A DNA stretch of 64,000 nt from Astrothelium macrocarpum (taxonomy: Eukaryota > Ascomycota > Dothideomycetes > Trypetheliales > Trypetheliaceae), in NCBI GenBank assembly GCA_021030915.1, contig JAGEMR010000034.1, positions 1 to 64,000 of the forward strand. The letters run 5' to 3'. Of the stretch, positions 1-11,813 are shown piece after piece. The position numbers were made by a program, and so were the translations under genes. Position 1 is the stretch's first letter. Each line of letters begins with the position of its first letter. The notes under the pieces are model-generated. The model did not search any database. It was given only the letters and a program-made list of their open reading frames with translations, and was not told where the DNA came from.

Positions 1-2352
1 TAGGATAATTATCCAGATCCTATGCTATCCAGCTATTATGCTATGCTATGCGATCCAATGATCCTTCCGACCCCTGGGTCTTGAGATCATGTGTCAGTAA
101 TATCGACTTCTTCCGAAACATTGCTGCACTTACGGCCGGATGGTTTGAAGGCACCTCGTAACTCGCCTTCTTCGTCCAAACCCCAGAAGTCGTCAACCTC
201 GTTTGCGATCTCATCTCCAAAGATATCAGCAACAACAAGGCGGAGATTCCCAAGAAATCCAGTTGCAAAAACAATGACATCTGCCTTCAGATGATCACCA
301 TTATCGAATAAGAGACCATCTTCGGTATAAGATACCGGGAGCGCATCAGACTTGACTCGTATCTGTTGTTGTCATACGTATAGTTAGCACCTTCACATGA
401 GAACGGGCAATGAGACTTGTCAAACATGTGATTCCACATACCAAGCCCTTCGCTATCTTTGCAGAAGCTCCCACATCCATGTAGTGCCCTCCTTGGCGTT
501 CGTAAAGGTTGTGCATGATTTCCCCATATCGATCAAGTTTGAAACCAGCTTTCTCAAGAGCGTCAAATCGTTCAGGCTCCTGCTGAGCTCTGCTATGTAG
601 CGAGATGTGAGCCAAGAGGCGGGAGATGGCGAAAGGGCTAGCTAGGTAGTTCCGATCGGCGACCTCGGTAGGAATCTCAGCGTTGTATACTCCTGCTCTC
701 GGTTAGCCAAATGAGGGTCTCGATATACTTCAACATACGACGCTGGTTGTCGTTATAATATTCTTCCGGAAGAACATCTGTTAGTAGCTTATGAGTTTGT
801 ATTTCGGTAGATTAGGGAAAACTTGGTTTCGGAAGGCTGCGTACAAGTGCTTGAGCGCTGGATCATTGTGACCGATGCTAAATTTGCTTGAACCATATCC
901 TCCGCAACGTCATGAGCTAGAACGTAAGCATGGTCTTCTTTCTGAGACTTTTCTTCTCACCTGTATTTGCAGTACCAACGATTACACCGTCTCGTCCTCT
1001 CCACTTGGACGCGGATTTGTATCCGTGCGAGTGGAGTACGAGTCCTTTGTAAGCTTCCTACAAGTTATGTTGGTCATCTATTTTGTGAAGGCGGGTCGTC
1101 AAATGTACCTGGTTCTCATATTTGGGGATAAATGGGACCTGACAGCCTGAACCAGCAGCAAACACAACATGATTGCATGTCAACTGGAGCTTCTGATTGT
1201 CCCGCTGGACATTCAGAGTCCATAACTGATTCTTCCCGTCCCATGATCCAGAAAGCAAGGCTGTCGATTGCCAAATATTCTATTATATATTAGATTCCGT
1301 GAGATGCCCAAGCAAGATCTAAGACTTACAATCTTGTACTTTGAAACCCAGCTCTTATGACCCTTGGCGAGGTCGCTCCCAGTCAGGAACTCTGGATACG
1401 ATTCTGGGAACGTTCGGTCAAAGGGTAAATGAGCTTCAAAGAGTCAGTACATCCGGGTCTTTTGCTATATTTGGCGCCGAGACCGTACAGTATTCGCGAA
1501 TTGTGTGCACTTCAACATTGCGAGTCTATTAGTCAAGTATTCCGACTTCGGGGGCAAGCAGGTATCAAACGAGGTCCAAGCCATACACTTCGTAGAATCA
1601 TATCTCGTTTTCCAACTATCCCCTACCTCCGAATGCTTGTCCAAGATAACGTACGATATGTCCAAAGCCTTTAATCTTCCCCCCGTAGCCAATCCTGCCT
1701 GGCCACCACCAACAATAATGCATTCGAAATTCGGTCTTGGACGCGTAGCTCCGCTGACACCATTTAGGCCGTTGATAGTACCTCCGGGAAAGCCATTAAA
1801 ATCTTTCTTGTGGTCGTTACGATCCAGGCCATTCAATTCATTCGCGCCGCCTCTTCTATTTACCAAATTGCTACTTGATGCTTCATCGCGTTCCAGAATT
1901 GGAGTCAGCATGTCAATATTCCATGGTCCCTCCAAGTTCTCCAATATGGTTCTTAAACACCAAATCTTCCATCCATTTTCCTCAGGCACCACGCTCAAGA
2001 TACCGTTACAATTGGTCTTGGGCGTTGCTCCAGTCTCAAAAGTGAAATGCAACTCAATCCAGGAAGCTTCGCCAATGCGGACAATGCGCCCATTGGCGTT
2101 CAGAACAAAGGATGTCGGTCGGTTGATTCGACAAGTGGCATCCCAAGCAGCAGAGATCGACTGGGAAGTATAAAAGGTACGAATGGTACCTGTCAAAGCG
2201 AAGAGATCTCGCCAAACAGCATTCTGGACAGTGGGTAACAATCCCGAAGAATTGAGGATGGAATCGAATGTTCGAGCGATGGCTCCAAGATCCACATTAG
2301 CGGGAACAGAGACTTTCGGTAAAGAAACTGGCAGTTGTGGAAGGATGTACAT
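1..2352 (-). CDS. Flavin-dependent monooxygenase (SnoaL-like + FMO), 3' end at or beyond left edge
   Basis: FAD/NAD(P)H-dependent monooxygenase of the fungal FMO/YUCCA-like type; substrate unknown. The first ATG is at 2352; an in-frame TTG lies a little upstream. The N-terminal ~140 residues resemble a SnoaL/NTF2-like domain. The FAD-binding GGGQAGLATGG motif follows, then a second Rossmann segment (GVIVGTANT / AHDVAED) and the ATGFLGN and DFWGLDEEGELRGAF signatures. At least seven short introns must be removed, among them 80-133 (GTAAGT donor). Joining donor GTATGG to acceptor TTGAAG near 1500-1580, and donor GTACGG near 1480, restores an uninterrupted family pattern (YDSTKLHT, REYSHLPFDRTFPE). 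After intron 80-133 the product reads KPSGHPG and then loses similarity, so the last ~25 residues probably lie in a further exon outside the window. The gene looks intact, not decayed. It is divergent from the HET-like/MFS gene across 2.1 kb. Confidence 0.85.
21..57. repeat. Short CTATG/CATAG tandem repeats
   Basis: Imperfect 5-bp units (CTATG on the + strand) recur within the first 60 bases. They lie just past the last recognisable coding base of the monooxygenase, so they may belong to its final intron or to its 3' flank. Confidence 0.5.
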
Positions 2353-4502
2353 GCTTGAAAACAACAGGTTCTATTGTGCCCTGGATTGTAGAATGCGCAG
2401 CAAAAAATCCCGATATTTGCCACAGATCCAACTTGACGTACAATCTCTTGTAGAATATATTTAAGCCAGTTAAGAAGTACTCCCCTGCTCAATTCAAGAA
2501 AGACGCCTGAGCAAAGATCCTTTAGCGTAAGGGCGACTGATGCTTATCAAGGATTTGTTCCGTTTCCCGAGATCTTGCATGATTGACGGTTGCGTTTGTC
2601 TTACGAGGATCGAGCTCTGCAGCAGCGCTGCTGAGTCCGAGCCCGTTCATTCTGTTAGATCAATGCGGAGATGGGCAGGGATCAATACCGGCAATTGGAA
2701 GGCACTTGTAAGCATCTGTTAGTGTAGTCAAAGTAAATGGAGGGGTATTTTAGATACTGCGGGGGATATAGGTTAGTGGATGTTTAGCTCTTGCGGACGT
2801 AGGGCTTATCCGCGGTAGCTAAGTCAGAGACAACTTTGATTCATTGTGTTCCTTTTTTGCTTTGATGTGAGACCTTTGCAAAATCTCAATATACGGATAG
2901 AGAATCCTCCCCTTTTGCGATGAATTCAACATGTCCTGTTGTGAAAAGAGCTAAAAAGTCCACGGTAGCTTTGCTACCTTGAAATTTTCCTTGTTCTAAC
3001 GATTTGTAGTGTGTTTTTTCATGAAATCCGATATCTGAATCCACCTATCGCACGCTTTCGTCTTGAATCAACCGTTCTACAAAAGAAAAGGGCTGTATTC
3101 ATTTGTGGGAAATGGGCAAGTAGAAATGATAGAAATGGATATTGCAGTCTCTGGGACGTAAGGGGTCCAACAGTAATAGTCACGCATTTGAGCTCGTAGC
3201 GTATTGGTATCTATATGTTGTCCGGTTCGTGTGATGTGCACAAAAATCGACCCCAAGCGAAAGGTAAGTTTCCGATCGACTACCAACCATGTAGACTATG
3301 ACGGAAGTTCGACTCTTACCCACACTGTAAAAAATAATAGAAGCTGCTCAATAAAGATTATGCGCAATGCGCTGGCCATCACACTAATAAGGAGAACTTG
3401 CCATACACTGTAATATATCCCTTTCTCCAACAAGGTTTTGAGAACGTTAATACGGAAGAAAAGGGATGGCACAGAGTAAGAGCGCTAGAGAAGTAGAAGG
3501 GTATTGAGTGCCATACTTTGTTCTCTCAAACAGCACTCAAGTCAGAAACGGCACCCGTTGCATGTGCAAGAAGCAAAGACGGAGGCTTGCAATGAGAAAG
3601 AGACGCGTAAGTCCTGAGTATTGGCGTTCCTCGCCCTGGAGCGCAATGACGTACTTCTAGAGGGCATGAGCTCGCGCCAACTGCAAAAAGGAGAACCTCG
3701 AACAGGACGTAATCACGCCACAACTGCCAATAAGGTATGACTTCCGCACTCTCATCGTGGTATTTATTTGCCACCGGTACATCCGGTTAGCATCACATTT
3801 CGAGAGCTTTGCAAAACGCGTCAGAAAGATCCACTCTTGCCTTAATTTAGGCACATACGACAAGCCCTAGCCGATTTTCAAGATTCGGTTAATTAGAGGA
3901 AATACATGACCACTAGGCAATGACTATTGATTCTTGGCAGAAGTCAAATAGGATGATTCTCCGACCTAGTACAACTAAGCCAACGAATGCGAGGAAGCCT
4001 ATAGGCAACTCCAAGAGCTCATGCATCGAATGCTGCGTCGTCGCAGCCAGAACGCTGGTTTCTCCACGGCTAGATTGTCAACCGCTTCACTCCCTCCTTC
4101 GGAAACAAGCATTACGTGGCCTACATGATATTCTACTTAGGAGTCGATGGTCAAGGCTGTGTTAGCGGACGACTGATTTCCGTACTCGATTGGCGCAGGT
4201 ACAGCAATGTAGCTGCAGCATCACTTAAAGTAGGCGGAGGCGAGGCCTTCTATCCTTACATAACAGGTTCAAATCTTGTCCATTGAAGGAAATTAAGTGG
4301 AGCGCAACGCATATCCCCCAGAGAGGATATCTGTGTAACTGCTAGAAGATGTATGCACTAATCGTTGATAGCATGGCCATCTTCCAGGACTGACTAGCAA
4401 CACTTCTGATCTTTGACGAATTTCATCTGTAGATCCTCAACAAGTAGCGAGCTAGAGACAGCCCTCAGCAACTCTTCCCTTGTCTCAGCAAGGGCTACCA
4501 AA
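2353..4502. other. Intergenic, between divergent accessory genes
   Basis: No reading frame here has domain-like content; the longest open stretches are about 80 codons and low in information. It must hold the promoters of both the monooxygenase (-) and the HET-like/MFS gene (+). No repeat or RNA gene was recognised. Confidence 0.6.
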
Positions 4503-7500
4503 ATGGGAGACTCCGCAATGCGACACCGTGACGCTTCAGGACGACTGATTGTGATAGACCAGGCAGATGCTGTGTACGAGCAGTATATAAGACCTAGCGA
4601 TGGGAAACTGGTTCCGCTTATGGTTCAGAGCTTTGACGGATCTAGACTTCCCTCAGGACGTACTAGCTGGATCAAGACGGGAAAAATGCGACGCCAGGTT
4701 CCATTGATTATGGATATAGTGCACTGGACGTATTCTTCAGTCTCAGTGAAGGGGAGCGAAGGACGACACTATGACGGATTGGGAACTCTAATTCTGCTCC
4801 TAAAATGGATTCCTTCTTGCATTATGCTTGTGATCATGGTACGTGCTAACGATGAACTAACCGTGACGCAACACTGGAAGACTTACTTCGTAAAGCTCTT
4901 GATTCCGAAAAATCTCGAAGGAAGCCAAAGAAATGGTGGCTTTTATGATCCGATCCGATATCGCGATTGGGGTTATTCTAAAGTGTCTCGAAATCCGGCA
5001 GAGAGTAGAAGCCAAGAATTACGTGAAATGGACGAACTGCCCGGTGATGTACCGCTTTTACATGCCGATATCGAATCGTCTTCCTTCTCCCATCCTATCC
5101 AGAGTTTAGGCCACGATTCAGGTTCTGAAAACGAATTGGATGAGGATTTCGATGATTTGCCAGCTCGACAGTTTCAACCTCGATATCTCTGTTTCCTAAG
5201 ACAAGATTCTCGCAATACCTACCATTGTGAAACCTGGAAAGTGACAGACTGGATTCGAGAACACGGAGATAGCGTAAATACCGATTTTGTTTTTTTGTCG
5301 TATACGAGAAAGCAATTTTGTGTCGTAAACGAGAATGAGCTCGCAACTTGGGACCTTCCCGATGAAGAGACAAGAAGGGCATATAGCTCTATCGCCATTC
5401 ATGATCGGCAGCGACTACTCGAATGTGGGATCAGGGCAGCTCTTTCAGCTGGTACACCGGCTTTTTGGTTAGATGTTGAGTGCATCAGGGATGGTGCCGG
5501 CAAAACCAAAGATCGAAGACAGAGCGAGGACGTTTACCGTATTTGCGACATTGTCCGTGCTGCGCACTCGCTCGCTATTCTTCTCGGTCCCTCAATTTCA
5601 ACAAGATTGCCAAATGAAGAAAGTCAATGCTACAATGTCGAGAATATGAAGTTGTGGCTACATGAATGGGGAAGTCGTCTCTGGACACTACCTGAATTCT
5701 TGTTATGCTCCCGAGAGCATCGGATAAAGATCTATGCTATCGGTGGCCCGTTGCAACCAGAAACACTTGCCAAACGGAACTTTGCGGCTCGTGCATGGAA
5801 GGATGCGAAGCTAGTCCGACAGCTGGTTGATCATTACGAGTCATCAATTCCATTGACGCCACTGGAGCTAATTAGTATCGCTTTGGAATGTTTTTCCAGT
5901 AGGCATACAGACCAATTCAGCAAGGGTGATGTCGTTTACGCACTGATGGGCCTCCTTCGCAGACGTCCAGCTGTCAACAAATCTGATACCAGTTTCGAAG
6001 CTTTTGCTCGACTTTCATTGGCCAATGATAGTAGCGCTCTGCTCGAGCGCCTCCTATGCATGATGCCTGTTCGTCCGGATGCGCCCTGGCATGAGATCAA
6101 GGACGTTTGGGGCGCTCATCTTTGGGACATTGAACCCCGCTGTCAGATTGCCGGTATAGTGAATGACCAGACTGTCACCCTGGATGGAGCCTATGGTGCA
6201 ACTATTCAGTGGAACAGCATAGAACAGGTCGCCTTCTTAAACCGGCCCACTCTTGCTCGTACCTTTGGCAAAATCCTGCTGCGTGGTGTCCCCGTTTATC
6301 TCCTTTCTGCCATGGGACTTAGTGTAGCAGGCTTTGTTCTTGTAAAGAAGTGGGACTCTCCACTGATGGAGTGGAAACCTCAGCACTCCAATGAAAAACA
6401 ACCTCCTTTCGCATTCTTCGCGTATCTATCCGTTGGCCTCCTCATCCCCGGAATCATCTTATTGATTCCATCAATTCTAATCACTCTCGCAGCACCCGCC
6501 ATGCTCCTTAAGATACACAGCGGCAAATCTTGGTCTACGCAAGCTCAATTCGTAGGCGTCGAGGGCATGGTCGACATTGGCGAAGCTGAAAATCACCTTT
6601 TTGGATCAAATCGCGGGAATTTGAGTTGGAGTACAAATGGTAGTACTCTGTCCAGACACTGTAATAAAGACGGGGAATGCATGACACTCCCGCCAGCAGT
6701 AGAGAGAATAAGCATTGAAAGCGAGCAAGAGCAGACACTTTTCACCTTAATAGACACGTACAGTATGACTGCAACCTGTTTCTACGCCACACGACCTCCA
6801 ATGGCAATTATCATATGTGGTCAGGAGGGCGGAATGCAGCGGGCTGTACTATGTTCGTATGATTATACGACGCAAACGTTTGTGAGAGAGACAGTATTGA
6901 GAGTAAAATCCCTAGTCTTGGATAGAATGTGCATGGTGGATAGGTTCAGGTTCGCTCTCAGGCGGACGCCGATTCAAGATGGTCTTACCTCAAATAGCCA
7001 TAACAATGAAAGCTCAGGGCGTACAGTTGATGACTTAAGAACGGAAACGAGAAGGAAAGGCTGGGGGAAATGGAAGACAGATCTTTTGTTGCTACCATTC
7101 ATGTGGGTAAGTGCTACAGTGGCGCATCCATGTCTTGCAGATTTATCAACGACGCAAATTGCTAATTCCATTCAGTTCGTTTCAGGACTGACGCTATCGA
7201 CAGGTTGGTCGATTGAGAATCCCGCGTTCTCCGGAAGATCTAGTATAGCCATGTTTGCCGGATGGCTAGCCGTATCGGCGCCGTGGATTTACATGATGCG
7301 CCGTCTTCAAACTGGGACCATAATCGCGTTGGCGGCTTTCATGTATGGTAAGTCTGAACAAATATATGATGGGTATTGTCCAGAATTAATCATCACGCAC
7401 AAGGGCTTGCGGACATGGTGACTCCATTCGTTGATCAGCCTTCTGGAATTGCTATTGGTCTCGGCTTTGTATCTGGTGTAGCGGCAGGCATGATCATCCC

Positions 7501-8682
7501 AACATTTATCTTCTTGACGGGAGCTTGGTACACGGCTAGAGGGCAAGCAATTAGAATTGTAATCTGGGGGTACTGTGGCATCCTGCTCAGTGTCATCCTC
7601 AATTCGTTGTCCTGGACCAATTCACTTGATTCACTTACTGCCGACCGTGGGCCCGGAACGAACATTTATAACGCTTTGTCGATCATTTTCTCTTCGGCTA
7701 TACAATGGTTACCGTCCACAACTTGCATGATTGTTGCTGGTTTCTCCTATTTCTGGGTTAGGACACCCGATAAAGCGAGGTGGACGTCAGCCCGAGAACG
7801 CGCTCGATACATCGATAGGGAAGGAAATTGGAGATTGTCGTCTTGGAGCCAAAAAGATGTATGGATCGAGGTCACCCAGCCCTAAAGGCTCTACAGCACA
7901 ATTTGAAGTTAACTTAAGCATAGATCTCAAAGATACTTATGGATCCACAAACTTGGTTTCTATTCGCCATGTCTTTGCTAAATGCCGCATTTGCACAGGT
8001 TCAGAACGTTATGTTTGTCCAGGTCCAGAATACTAGACAGTATCAGGGTGAACTTGCTCAAGCATGGGGGGTTAGCATTTCTTCCATAATCATCTCCCTA
8101 CTTTTGATGATCATTCTTGCTAAATATTCGAATCTTCGGAGTAAGTTGTCTATAACGGTATTGAACATGAACGCGCATTTAACTTACAAATGTCGCCACA
8201 GTTCTCTTCATGGGCATACTGGTTACTGTTCAGTTCGTGGTCAGTATCACTTCTAGCAACCAGATTGAAGAACTACTTCAGCCTCCGTTTGTGATAGGGC
8301 TATCAATCCTGTTCACGATAGGTGGCATGGTTCAGTTTTGTGGGTTTCCAAGTACCTACGGAAAGCAAATGTATCAAAGCTAATCAGTGTAGTGATCTGG
8401 AGCTTAGCGCTGTCAAAAACCGTCAATGATGTCAGTAGACTAGTAGCAATCTGCGCCACATTTACGGGATACGCTATTGCAGGAATCATTGCCAGCGCAT
8501 ACCTGGCTGTAATATTTCCTAACAATGACGTTCTGAATCCTATGAACTATCTTTATGAAGGCACTTCGGTCGTATCAGGCCACATCGCATTCATCTCTGC
8601 ATTCTACATTTTTCAGATCCTCCTTTGTACTACGTGGTTTGTATATAGTCTACGAATTAAGGGGAAGTGTATAGGAAGATAA
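4503..8682 (+). CDS. HET-like membrane protein fused to a 12-helix MFS transporter (Dal5/allantoate-permease type)
   Basis: The start is the first in-frame ATG (4503); a TTG lies 90 nt upstream. Residues 1 to about 830 match a fungal HET-like family. They include a FVFLSY-like block near 260, a WLDVECI / EDVYRICDIVRAAH stretch, RLWTLPEFLL near 390, VVYALMGLL near 477, and two or three helices at 595-670. From about residue 855 the sequence is an MFS permease: KTDLLLLPFMW, a TM2-loop-TM3 block around IYMMRRLQTG, TFIFLTGAWYTA in TM4, a cytosolic loop, DPQTWFLF in TM7, and helices to the C-terminus, about 12 in all. Proposed introns: 7107-7175, 7348-7403, 7859-7923, 8141-8201, 8330-8379. All phases agree, giving 1292 codons without a stop. 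The 69-nt first intron is in frame and could be retained. If 7348-7403 is not spliced, the protein ends at 7421. Two genes with overlapping ends remain possible. Confidence 0.7.
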
Positions 8683-9075
8683 GAGAGACAGGCAGAGAGG
8701 CGTTTGGACAAATATGATTCTTTCGATACTTACCCACGTTCCCATTTCCTTCAAGTAGCTGGAATCTCCGTCCTACGAGTCGAGTTCTAGTTCGTTCGCG
8801 ACTGATATTCCTTAGACTCGCTTTAATTTTGGGTGCCGTTCTATCGTGTCTCGTACGCCAATGTAAGAGGTGGCGCTGAGTGGACTAGACGTGGCACGTG
8901 CAATGCTTATCTTATCGCTTGGCCCTCAAGGTACCCACGCACGCCACGCTTCGGAACACGACGCAACCGTGATAAACCTCGTACCTTTAACGCGCTTTAA
9001 CAACACCTATCTTTCCCTCATTTTCAACTTCTTAAGAAGAAACACGCATCAATTCAGTCGTATCGTTTAGGCAAC
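8683..9075. other. Intergenic, SGF73 upstream region
   Basis: No coding sequence seen. It contains the 3' flank of the MFS segment and, from about 8950, a pyrimidine-rich leader just before the SGF73 ATG, as expected of a fungal promoter and 5' UTR. Confidence 0.6.
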
Positions 9076-10581
9076 ATGGCTTCGGAGTGGGTTTCCCAAG
9101 CCGCTATCGATGAGGTCTTTAGTGAGAAAGAGAAAAAGCCCATCACTATCAAGATCAAGAAGCCTGGCCCGAAGCTTGTCAAACCTGGTAACTGGAAGGA
9201 ACCTGAAGCTGAAGGAGGTATGAATGGCTGGTGTACATCAATTTGCGTATGGCTCACTAACAGTCGCAGAGGAAAAGAAACCCGAAGGTTCCAAAGAACG
9301 ATCTACATCTCCCCTCATAAATCCCCTCCCTCCCGAAATAGCCGCTGCCTTTCCCACTGGTCGTCCCATGGAAGATAAACCTGATACAGTTCAGTGCAAA
9401 CATTGCAAAAAACCTATCCTACGTCATGCTGCGGCAAAGCATATCCAAGACTGCCTTGCCGAGAAGCAAAAAAAGGCCAAGTTAAAAAAGGAGCGAAAGG
9501 AAGAGAAGGAGAAAGCGCAGCGTAAAGCCGAAGGCAAAGATGATGAGAAGGACGATGCTGACGCTAATTCTGTAAATGGCGACAAATCAAAAGGAGCTCG
9601 TAAGTCGGCAGTCGATGGCGATGGATCCACTGCAAAAAAGACAAAGAAGAGGAAAGCGGAAGGTGATCCTGCTGAAAAAGTTCCCAAGAAGAAGAAAAAG
9701 GACGAACCCAAGCCGAAAGCACCAAAGACGAAAGGCCCCGTTGACGTTGAGAAGCAATGCGGCGTCAAATTGCCAAATGGTGCGCAGTGTGCCAGGAGCT
9801 TAACATGTAAGAGTCATAGCATGGGTGCAAAGAGGGCAGTACCAGGTCGAAGTTTGCCATACGATATGTTACTGCAACAATACCAGAAGAAGAATCAAGC
9901 AAAGCAGCAGAGTACGTCATATCATAAGTATCCCTGTTTCCGCATTTGGAACCTTCGCAAGTTCCTTTCTGCACATGCAACTACCGCAATGCGCATGGCT
10001 GCTGGTTTCGCTTTCCTTTCTAATTCTGTTCACTCCATCTTTTCACTCTCTCACGAAAGTGACCCTACCTTCTTACTCCGTTTTCTTTTACTCATTACGA
10101 AGTTCACTAACCACATCACCAAACAGAGGCCATGGTCGACGCTAACGCTCCCATTCTTGATGATTTCGAGCCCAACGGCCCTATCGACTCCGACGAAGAA
10201 CGTGACGCTGTCATGGCAGCCATTGCACGCTCCCGCCCTCGGCCCCTTGTCTCACCCCGTCCTCACGTTTCTAAGTCTCGATATCAAGTCATTCGTATGA
10301 AGGAGATGCTCGCAGGTGCTCTACCCGGCCGGAATGGTGCGGGCCTATTCAGTGTAAAGCCTCGAGGCGGTGAAGCAGGAGGAGGAGGTGAGGTGCAACC
10401 TCTGGGATCAGCTACGTTTTTAGGGGATGGCCCGTTTGCGAGTCCTGTGATGAGTGCAACACCCACGATGGAAGCATTTGGTGGGGGAGGTGAGAGGAGA
10501 GCTAGTGGGACGGTGGCAAGGCAGACAACTGGGATGAGCAGCAGACATGGAAGTATCAGTTCTGCGGTTGGCGTTGCGTAG
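9076..10581 (+). CDS. SGF73: SAGA complex subunit Sgf73 (ataxin-7-like)
   Basis: Sgf73 anchors the deubiquitinase module to the SAGA co-activator in the nucleus. Two introns (9218-9269 and a long 9912-10126) are removed. A short zinc-binding motif CKHCKK...HAAAKHIQDC sits in the first third. It is followed by a Lys/Glu-rich, probably disordered stretch of about 90 residues, then the SCA7 block with CGVKLPNGAQC, CARSLTCKSH and GRSLPYDMLL. The second intron splits NQAKQQ from KAMVDANAP, restoring the usual family sequence. The C-terminal ~60 residues are Gly/Ser/Thr-rich and coincide with a G-rich DNA stretch (10370-10530), so the tail's composition may reflect the DNA skew and not protein function. 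It converges with the MAPEG gene. Confidence 0.88.
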
Positions 10582-11261
10582 AATGATGCTGTGGTTGGAT
10601 TGAAACGTGGCGATAATTAACACGCATGGAGCTTCGGTGCAATGGGAAATTTCCTACGGACTGGTGCGGTCGATACTAAATGGGGTTTCGGATCATTCTA
10701 CAAGGCATAAGGCCGCACTGTGATACCCGGATTGTCTGCTCTGGGCGTTTTCATAACAAACGTCAACGCTACGTTAGAACAAGTCAAAATACTATATGCA
10801 AATGGTTTTTGTCCTTCTTCTCCGATATTGAATAGAAACTATGTATCCGTTTCCCGGGAAAGTCAATGTTGTCAAGTAGATCCATTAATTAGTCAACACA
10901 AACGGCAAATCATAAAAGGGACTAATGCAATACGCATAGTATTTTGAATATAGGAACAATTAGCGGTCGTTAGATAAATCAGACTAGTTTTACTGGACAG
11001 GCGCAAGACTATAATACATGTAGTTCACATTCTATTACGCTTACAAATCTACAGATGACGCCTACTTCTCGATTTCGCGCATGATGCATATCCGCCTTTC
11101 CAGAACCGCTGGATTCCCTAATTGGGAAATCTGCAGCTCCATCCTCACTCCACCCACTTCAACAACCCGCTTCATGCGGCAGCGGGCCCGGATATATCAA
11201 GACTCCGAGTACATCTTCCCGCCTTCTTTTCCTTTCCATCCTCGACCCGACCCGACCAACC
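10582..11261. other. Intergenic between convergent genes
   Basis: Terminal flanks of SGF73 (+) and the MAPEG gene (-). AT-richer than its neighbours; nothing coding or repeated was recognised except a C-rich run starting about 11221, which is part of the GC-skew pattern described in the findings. Confidence 0.6.
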
Positions 11262-11813
11262 TCATCCTACCCTTGCTTGCAAAGCAAGCTCCCCACCCGC
11301 CCACATCGCCATCAAGTTCAACACGAGCTGCAACGGGATGAAGGCAATCCCCACATACCGGCCCTTGCCCTCACTGCTCCGCGGATCGGTGTAGCCGCGC
11401 GCATACAGCACGCGGGCGAGGCTCCACGCGGCGCCGAGGCCGGAGGCGACGCGCGGGAAGCGGAGTCCCGCGATCAGCAGGGCGACGACGAGGCTCGCGT
11501 GGTGCTCGATGTAGTTGCCGTGGGCGCGCTGCGCGCAGTTGTACAGGTACAGCGCGTGCCGCTGCTCGGGCGTCTTGGCGGCTGCAAAGTCGCTCTGCTC
11601 GGCGTAGTGCTGCGGCATCTTGATGTGCGCCGCTTGGCGGAAGGGCGCGACGCGGTACGCGAGCCAGAAGCCGAGGAGCGTGGTGGACGCGGCTGAGAGG
11701 AGGACGTAGCTGCGTGAAAGGCGGGTGGTGAGAAGGGGGGTGGGGCGGGGAGTTGATGCCTGGAAGGAATGAGCTTACCCGTATTCTTTTGGGACGGTGA
11801 TGGTCGTTGCCAT
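11262..11813 (-). CDS. MAPEG-family membrane protein (microsomal glutathione S-transferase 3-like)
   Basis: MAPEG proteins are small four-helix membrane enzymes that conjugate glutathione or reduce lipid hydroperoxides in the ER. Exon 1 encodes MATTITVPKEYG. An intron with donor GTAAGC and acceptor CACGCAG joins it to YVLLSAASTTLLGFWLAYRV, giving about 155 residues, normal for the family. The motif FNCAQR-like YNCAQRAHGNYIEH is the clearest signature; after it come YTDPRS and a final hydrophobic helix. The gene is far more GC-rich than its surroundings, with a G-rich intron on the + strand and a C-rich 3' flank. It lies in tandem behind the DGAT1-type gene on the same strand. Confidence 0.85.

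Noticed and set aside
1..60. Minus-strand sequence ATCTGGATAATTATCC at the left edge recalls part of a TPP riboswitch core.
   Set aside because: The CTGAGA element expected upstream and the GCGTAGGGA end are absent, and the flanks are CATAG repeats next to a monooxygenase, not a thiamine gene.
87..2352. Interpreting the monooxygenase as broken because its reading frame is scattered over several short open stretches.
   Set aside because: Seven or more short GT-AG introns reconstruct a continuous family-like protein; only the last residues remain unresolved at the window edge.
4240..4290. GGTTCAAATC near 4266 resembles a tRNA T-loop.
   Set aside because: No matching anticodon arm, D arm or acceptor stem could be formed around it.
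7376..8682. Reading the MFS segment as a decayed pseudogene with a frameshift and two stops near 7880-7920.
   Set aside because: A 65-nt intron (7859-7923, GTATGG...AGCATAG) removes both stops, restores frame and yields the expected loop followed by the DPQTW helix; the remaining introns also keep frame.
11277..11696. A 139-codon plus-strand open frame across the MAPEG gene.
   Set aside because: GC-rich codons create long antisense frames; the minus-strand product has family motifs, this one has none.
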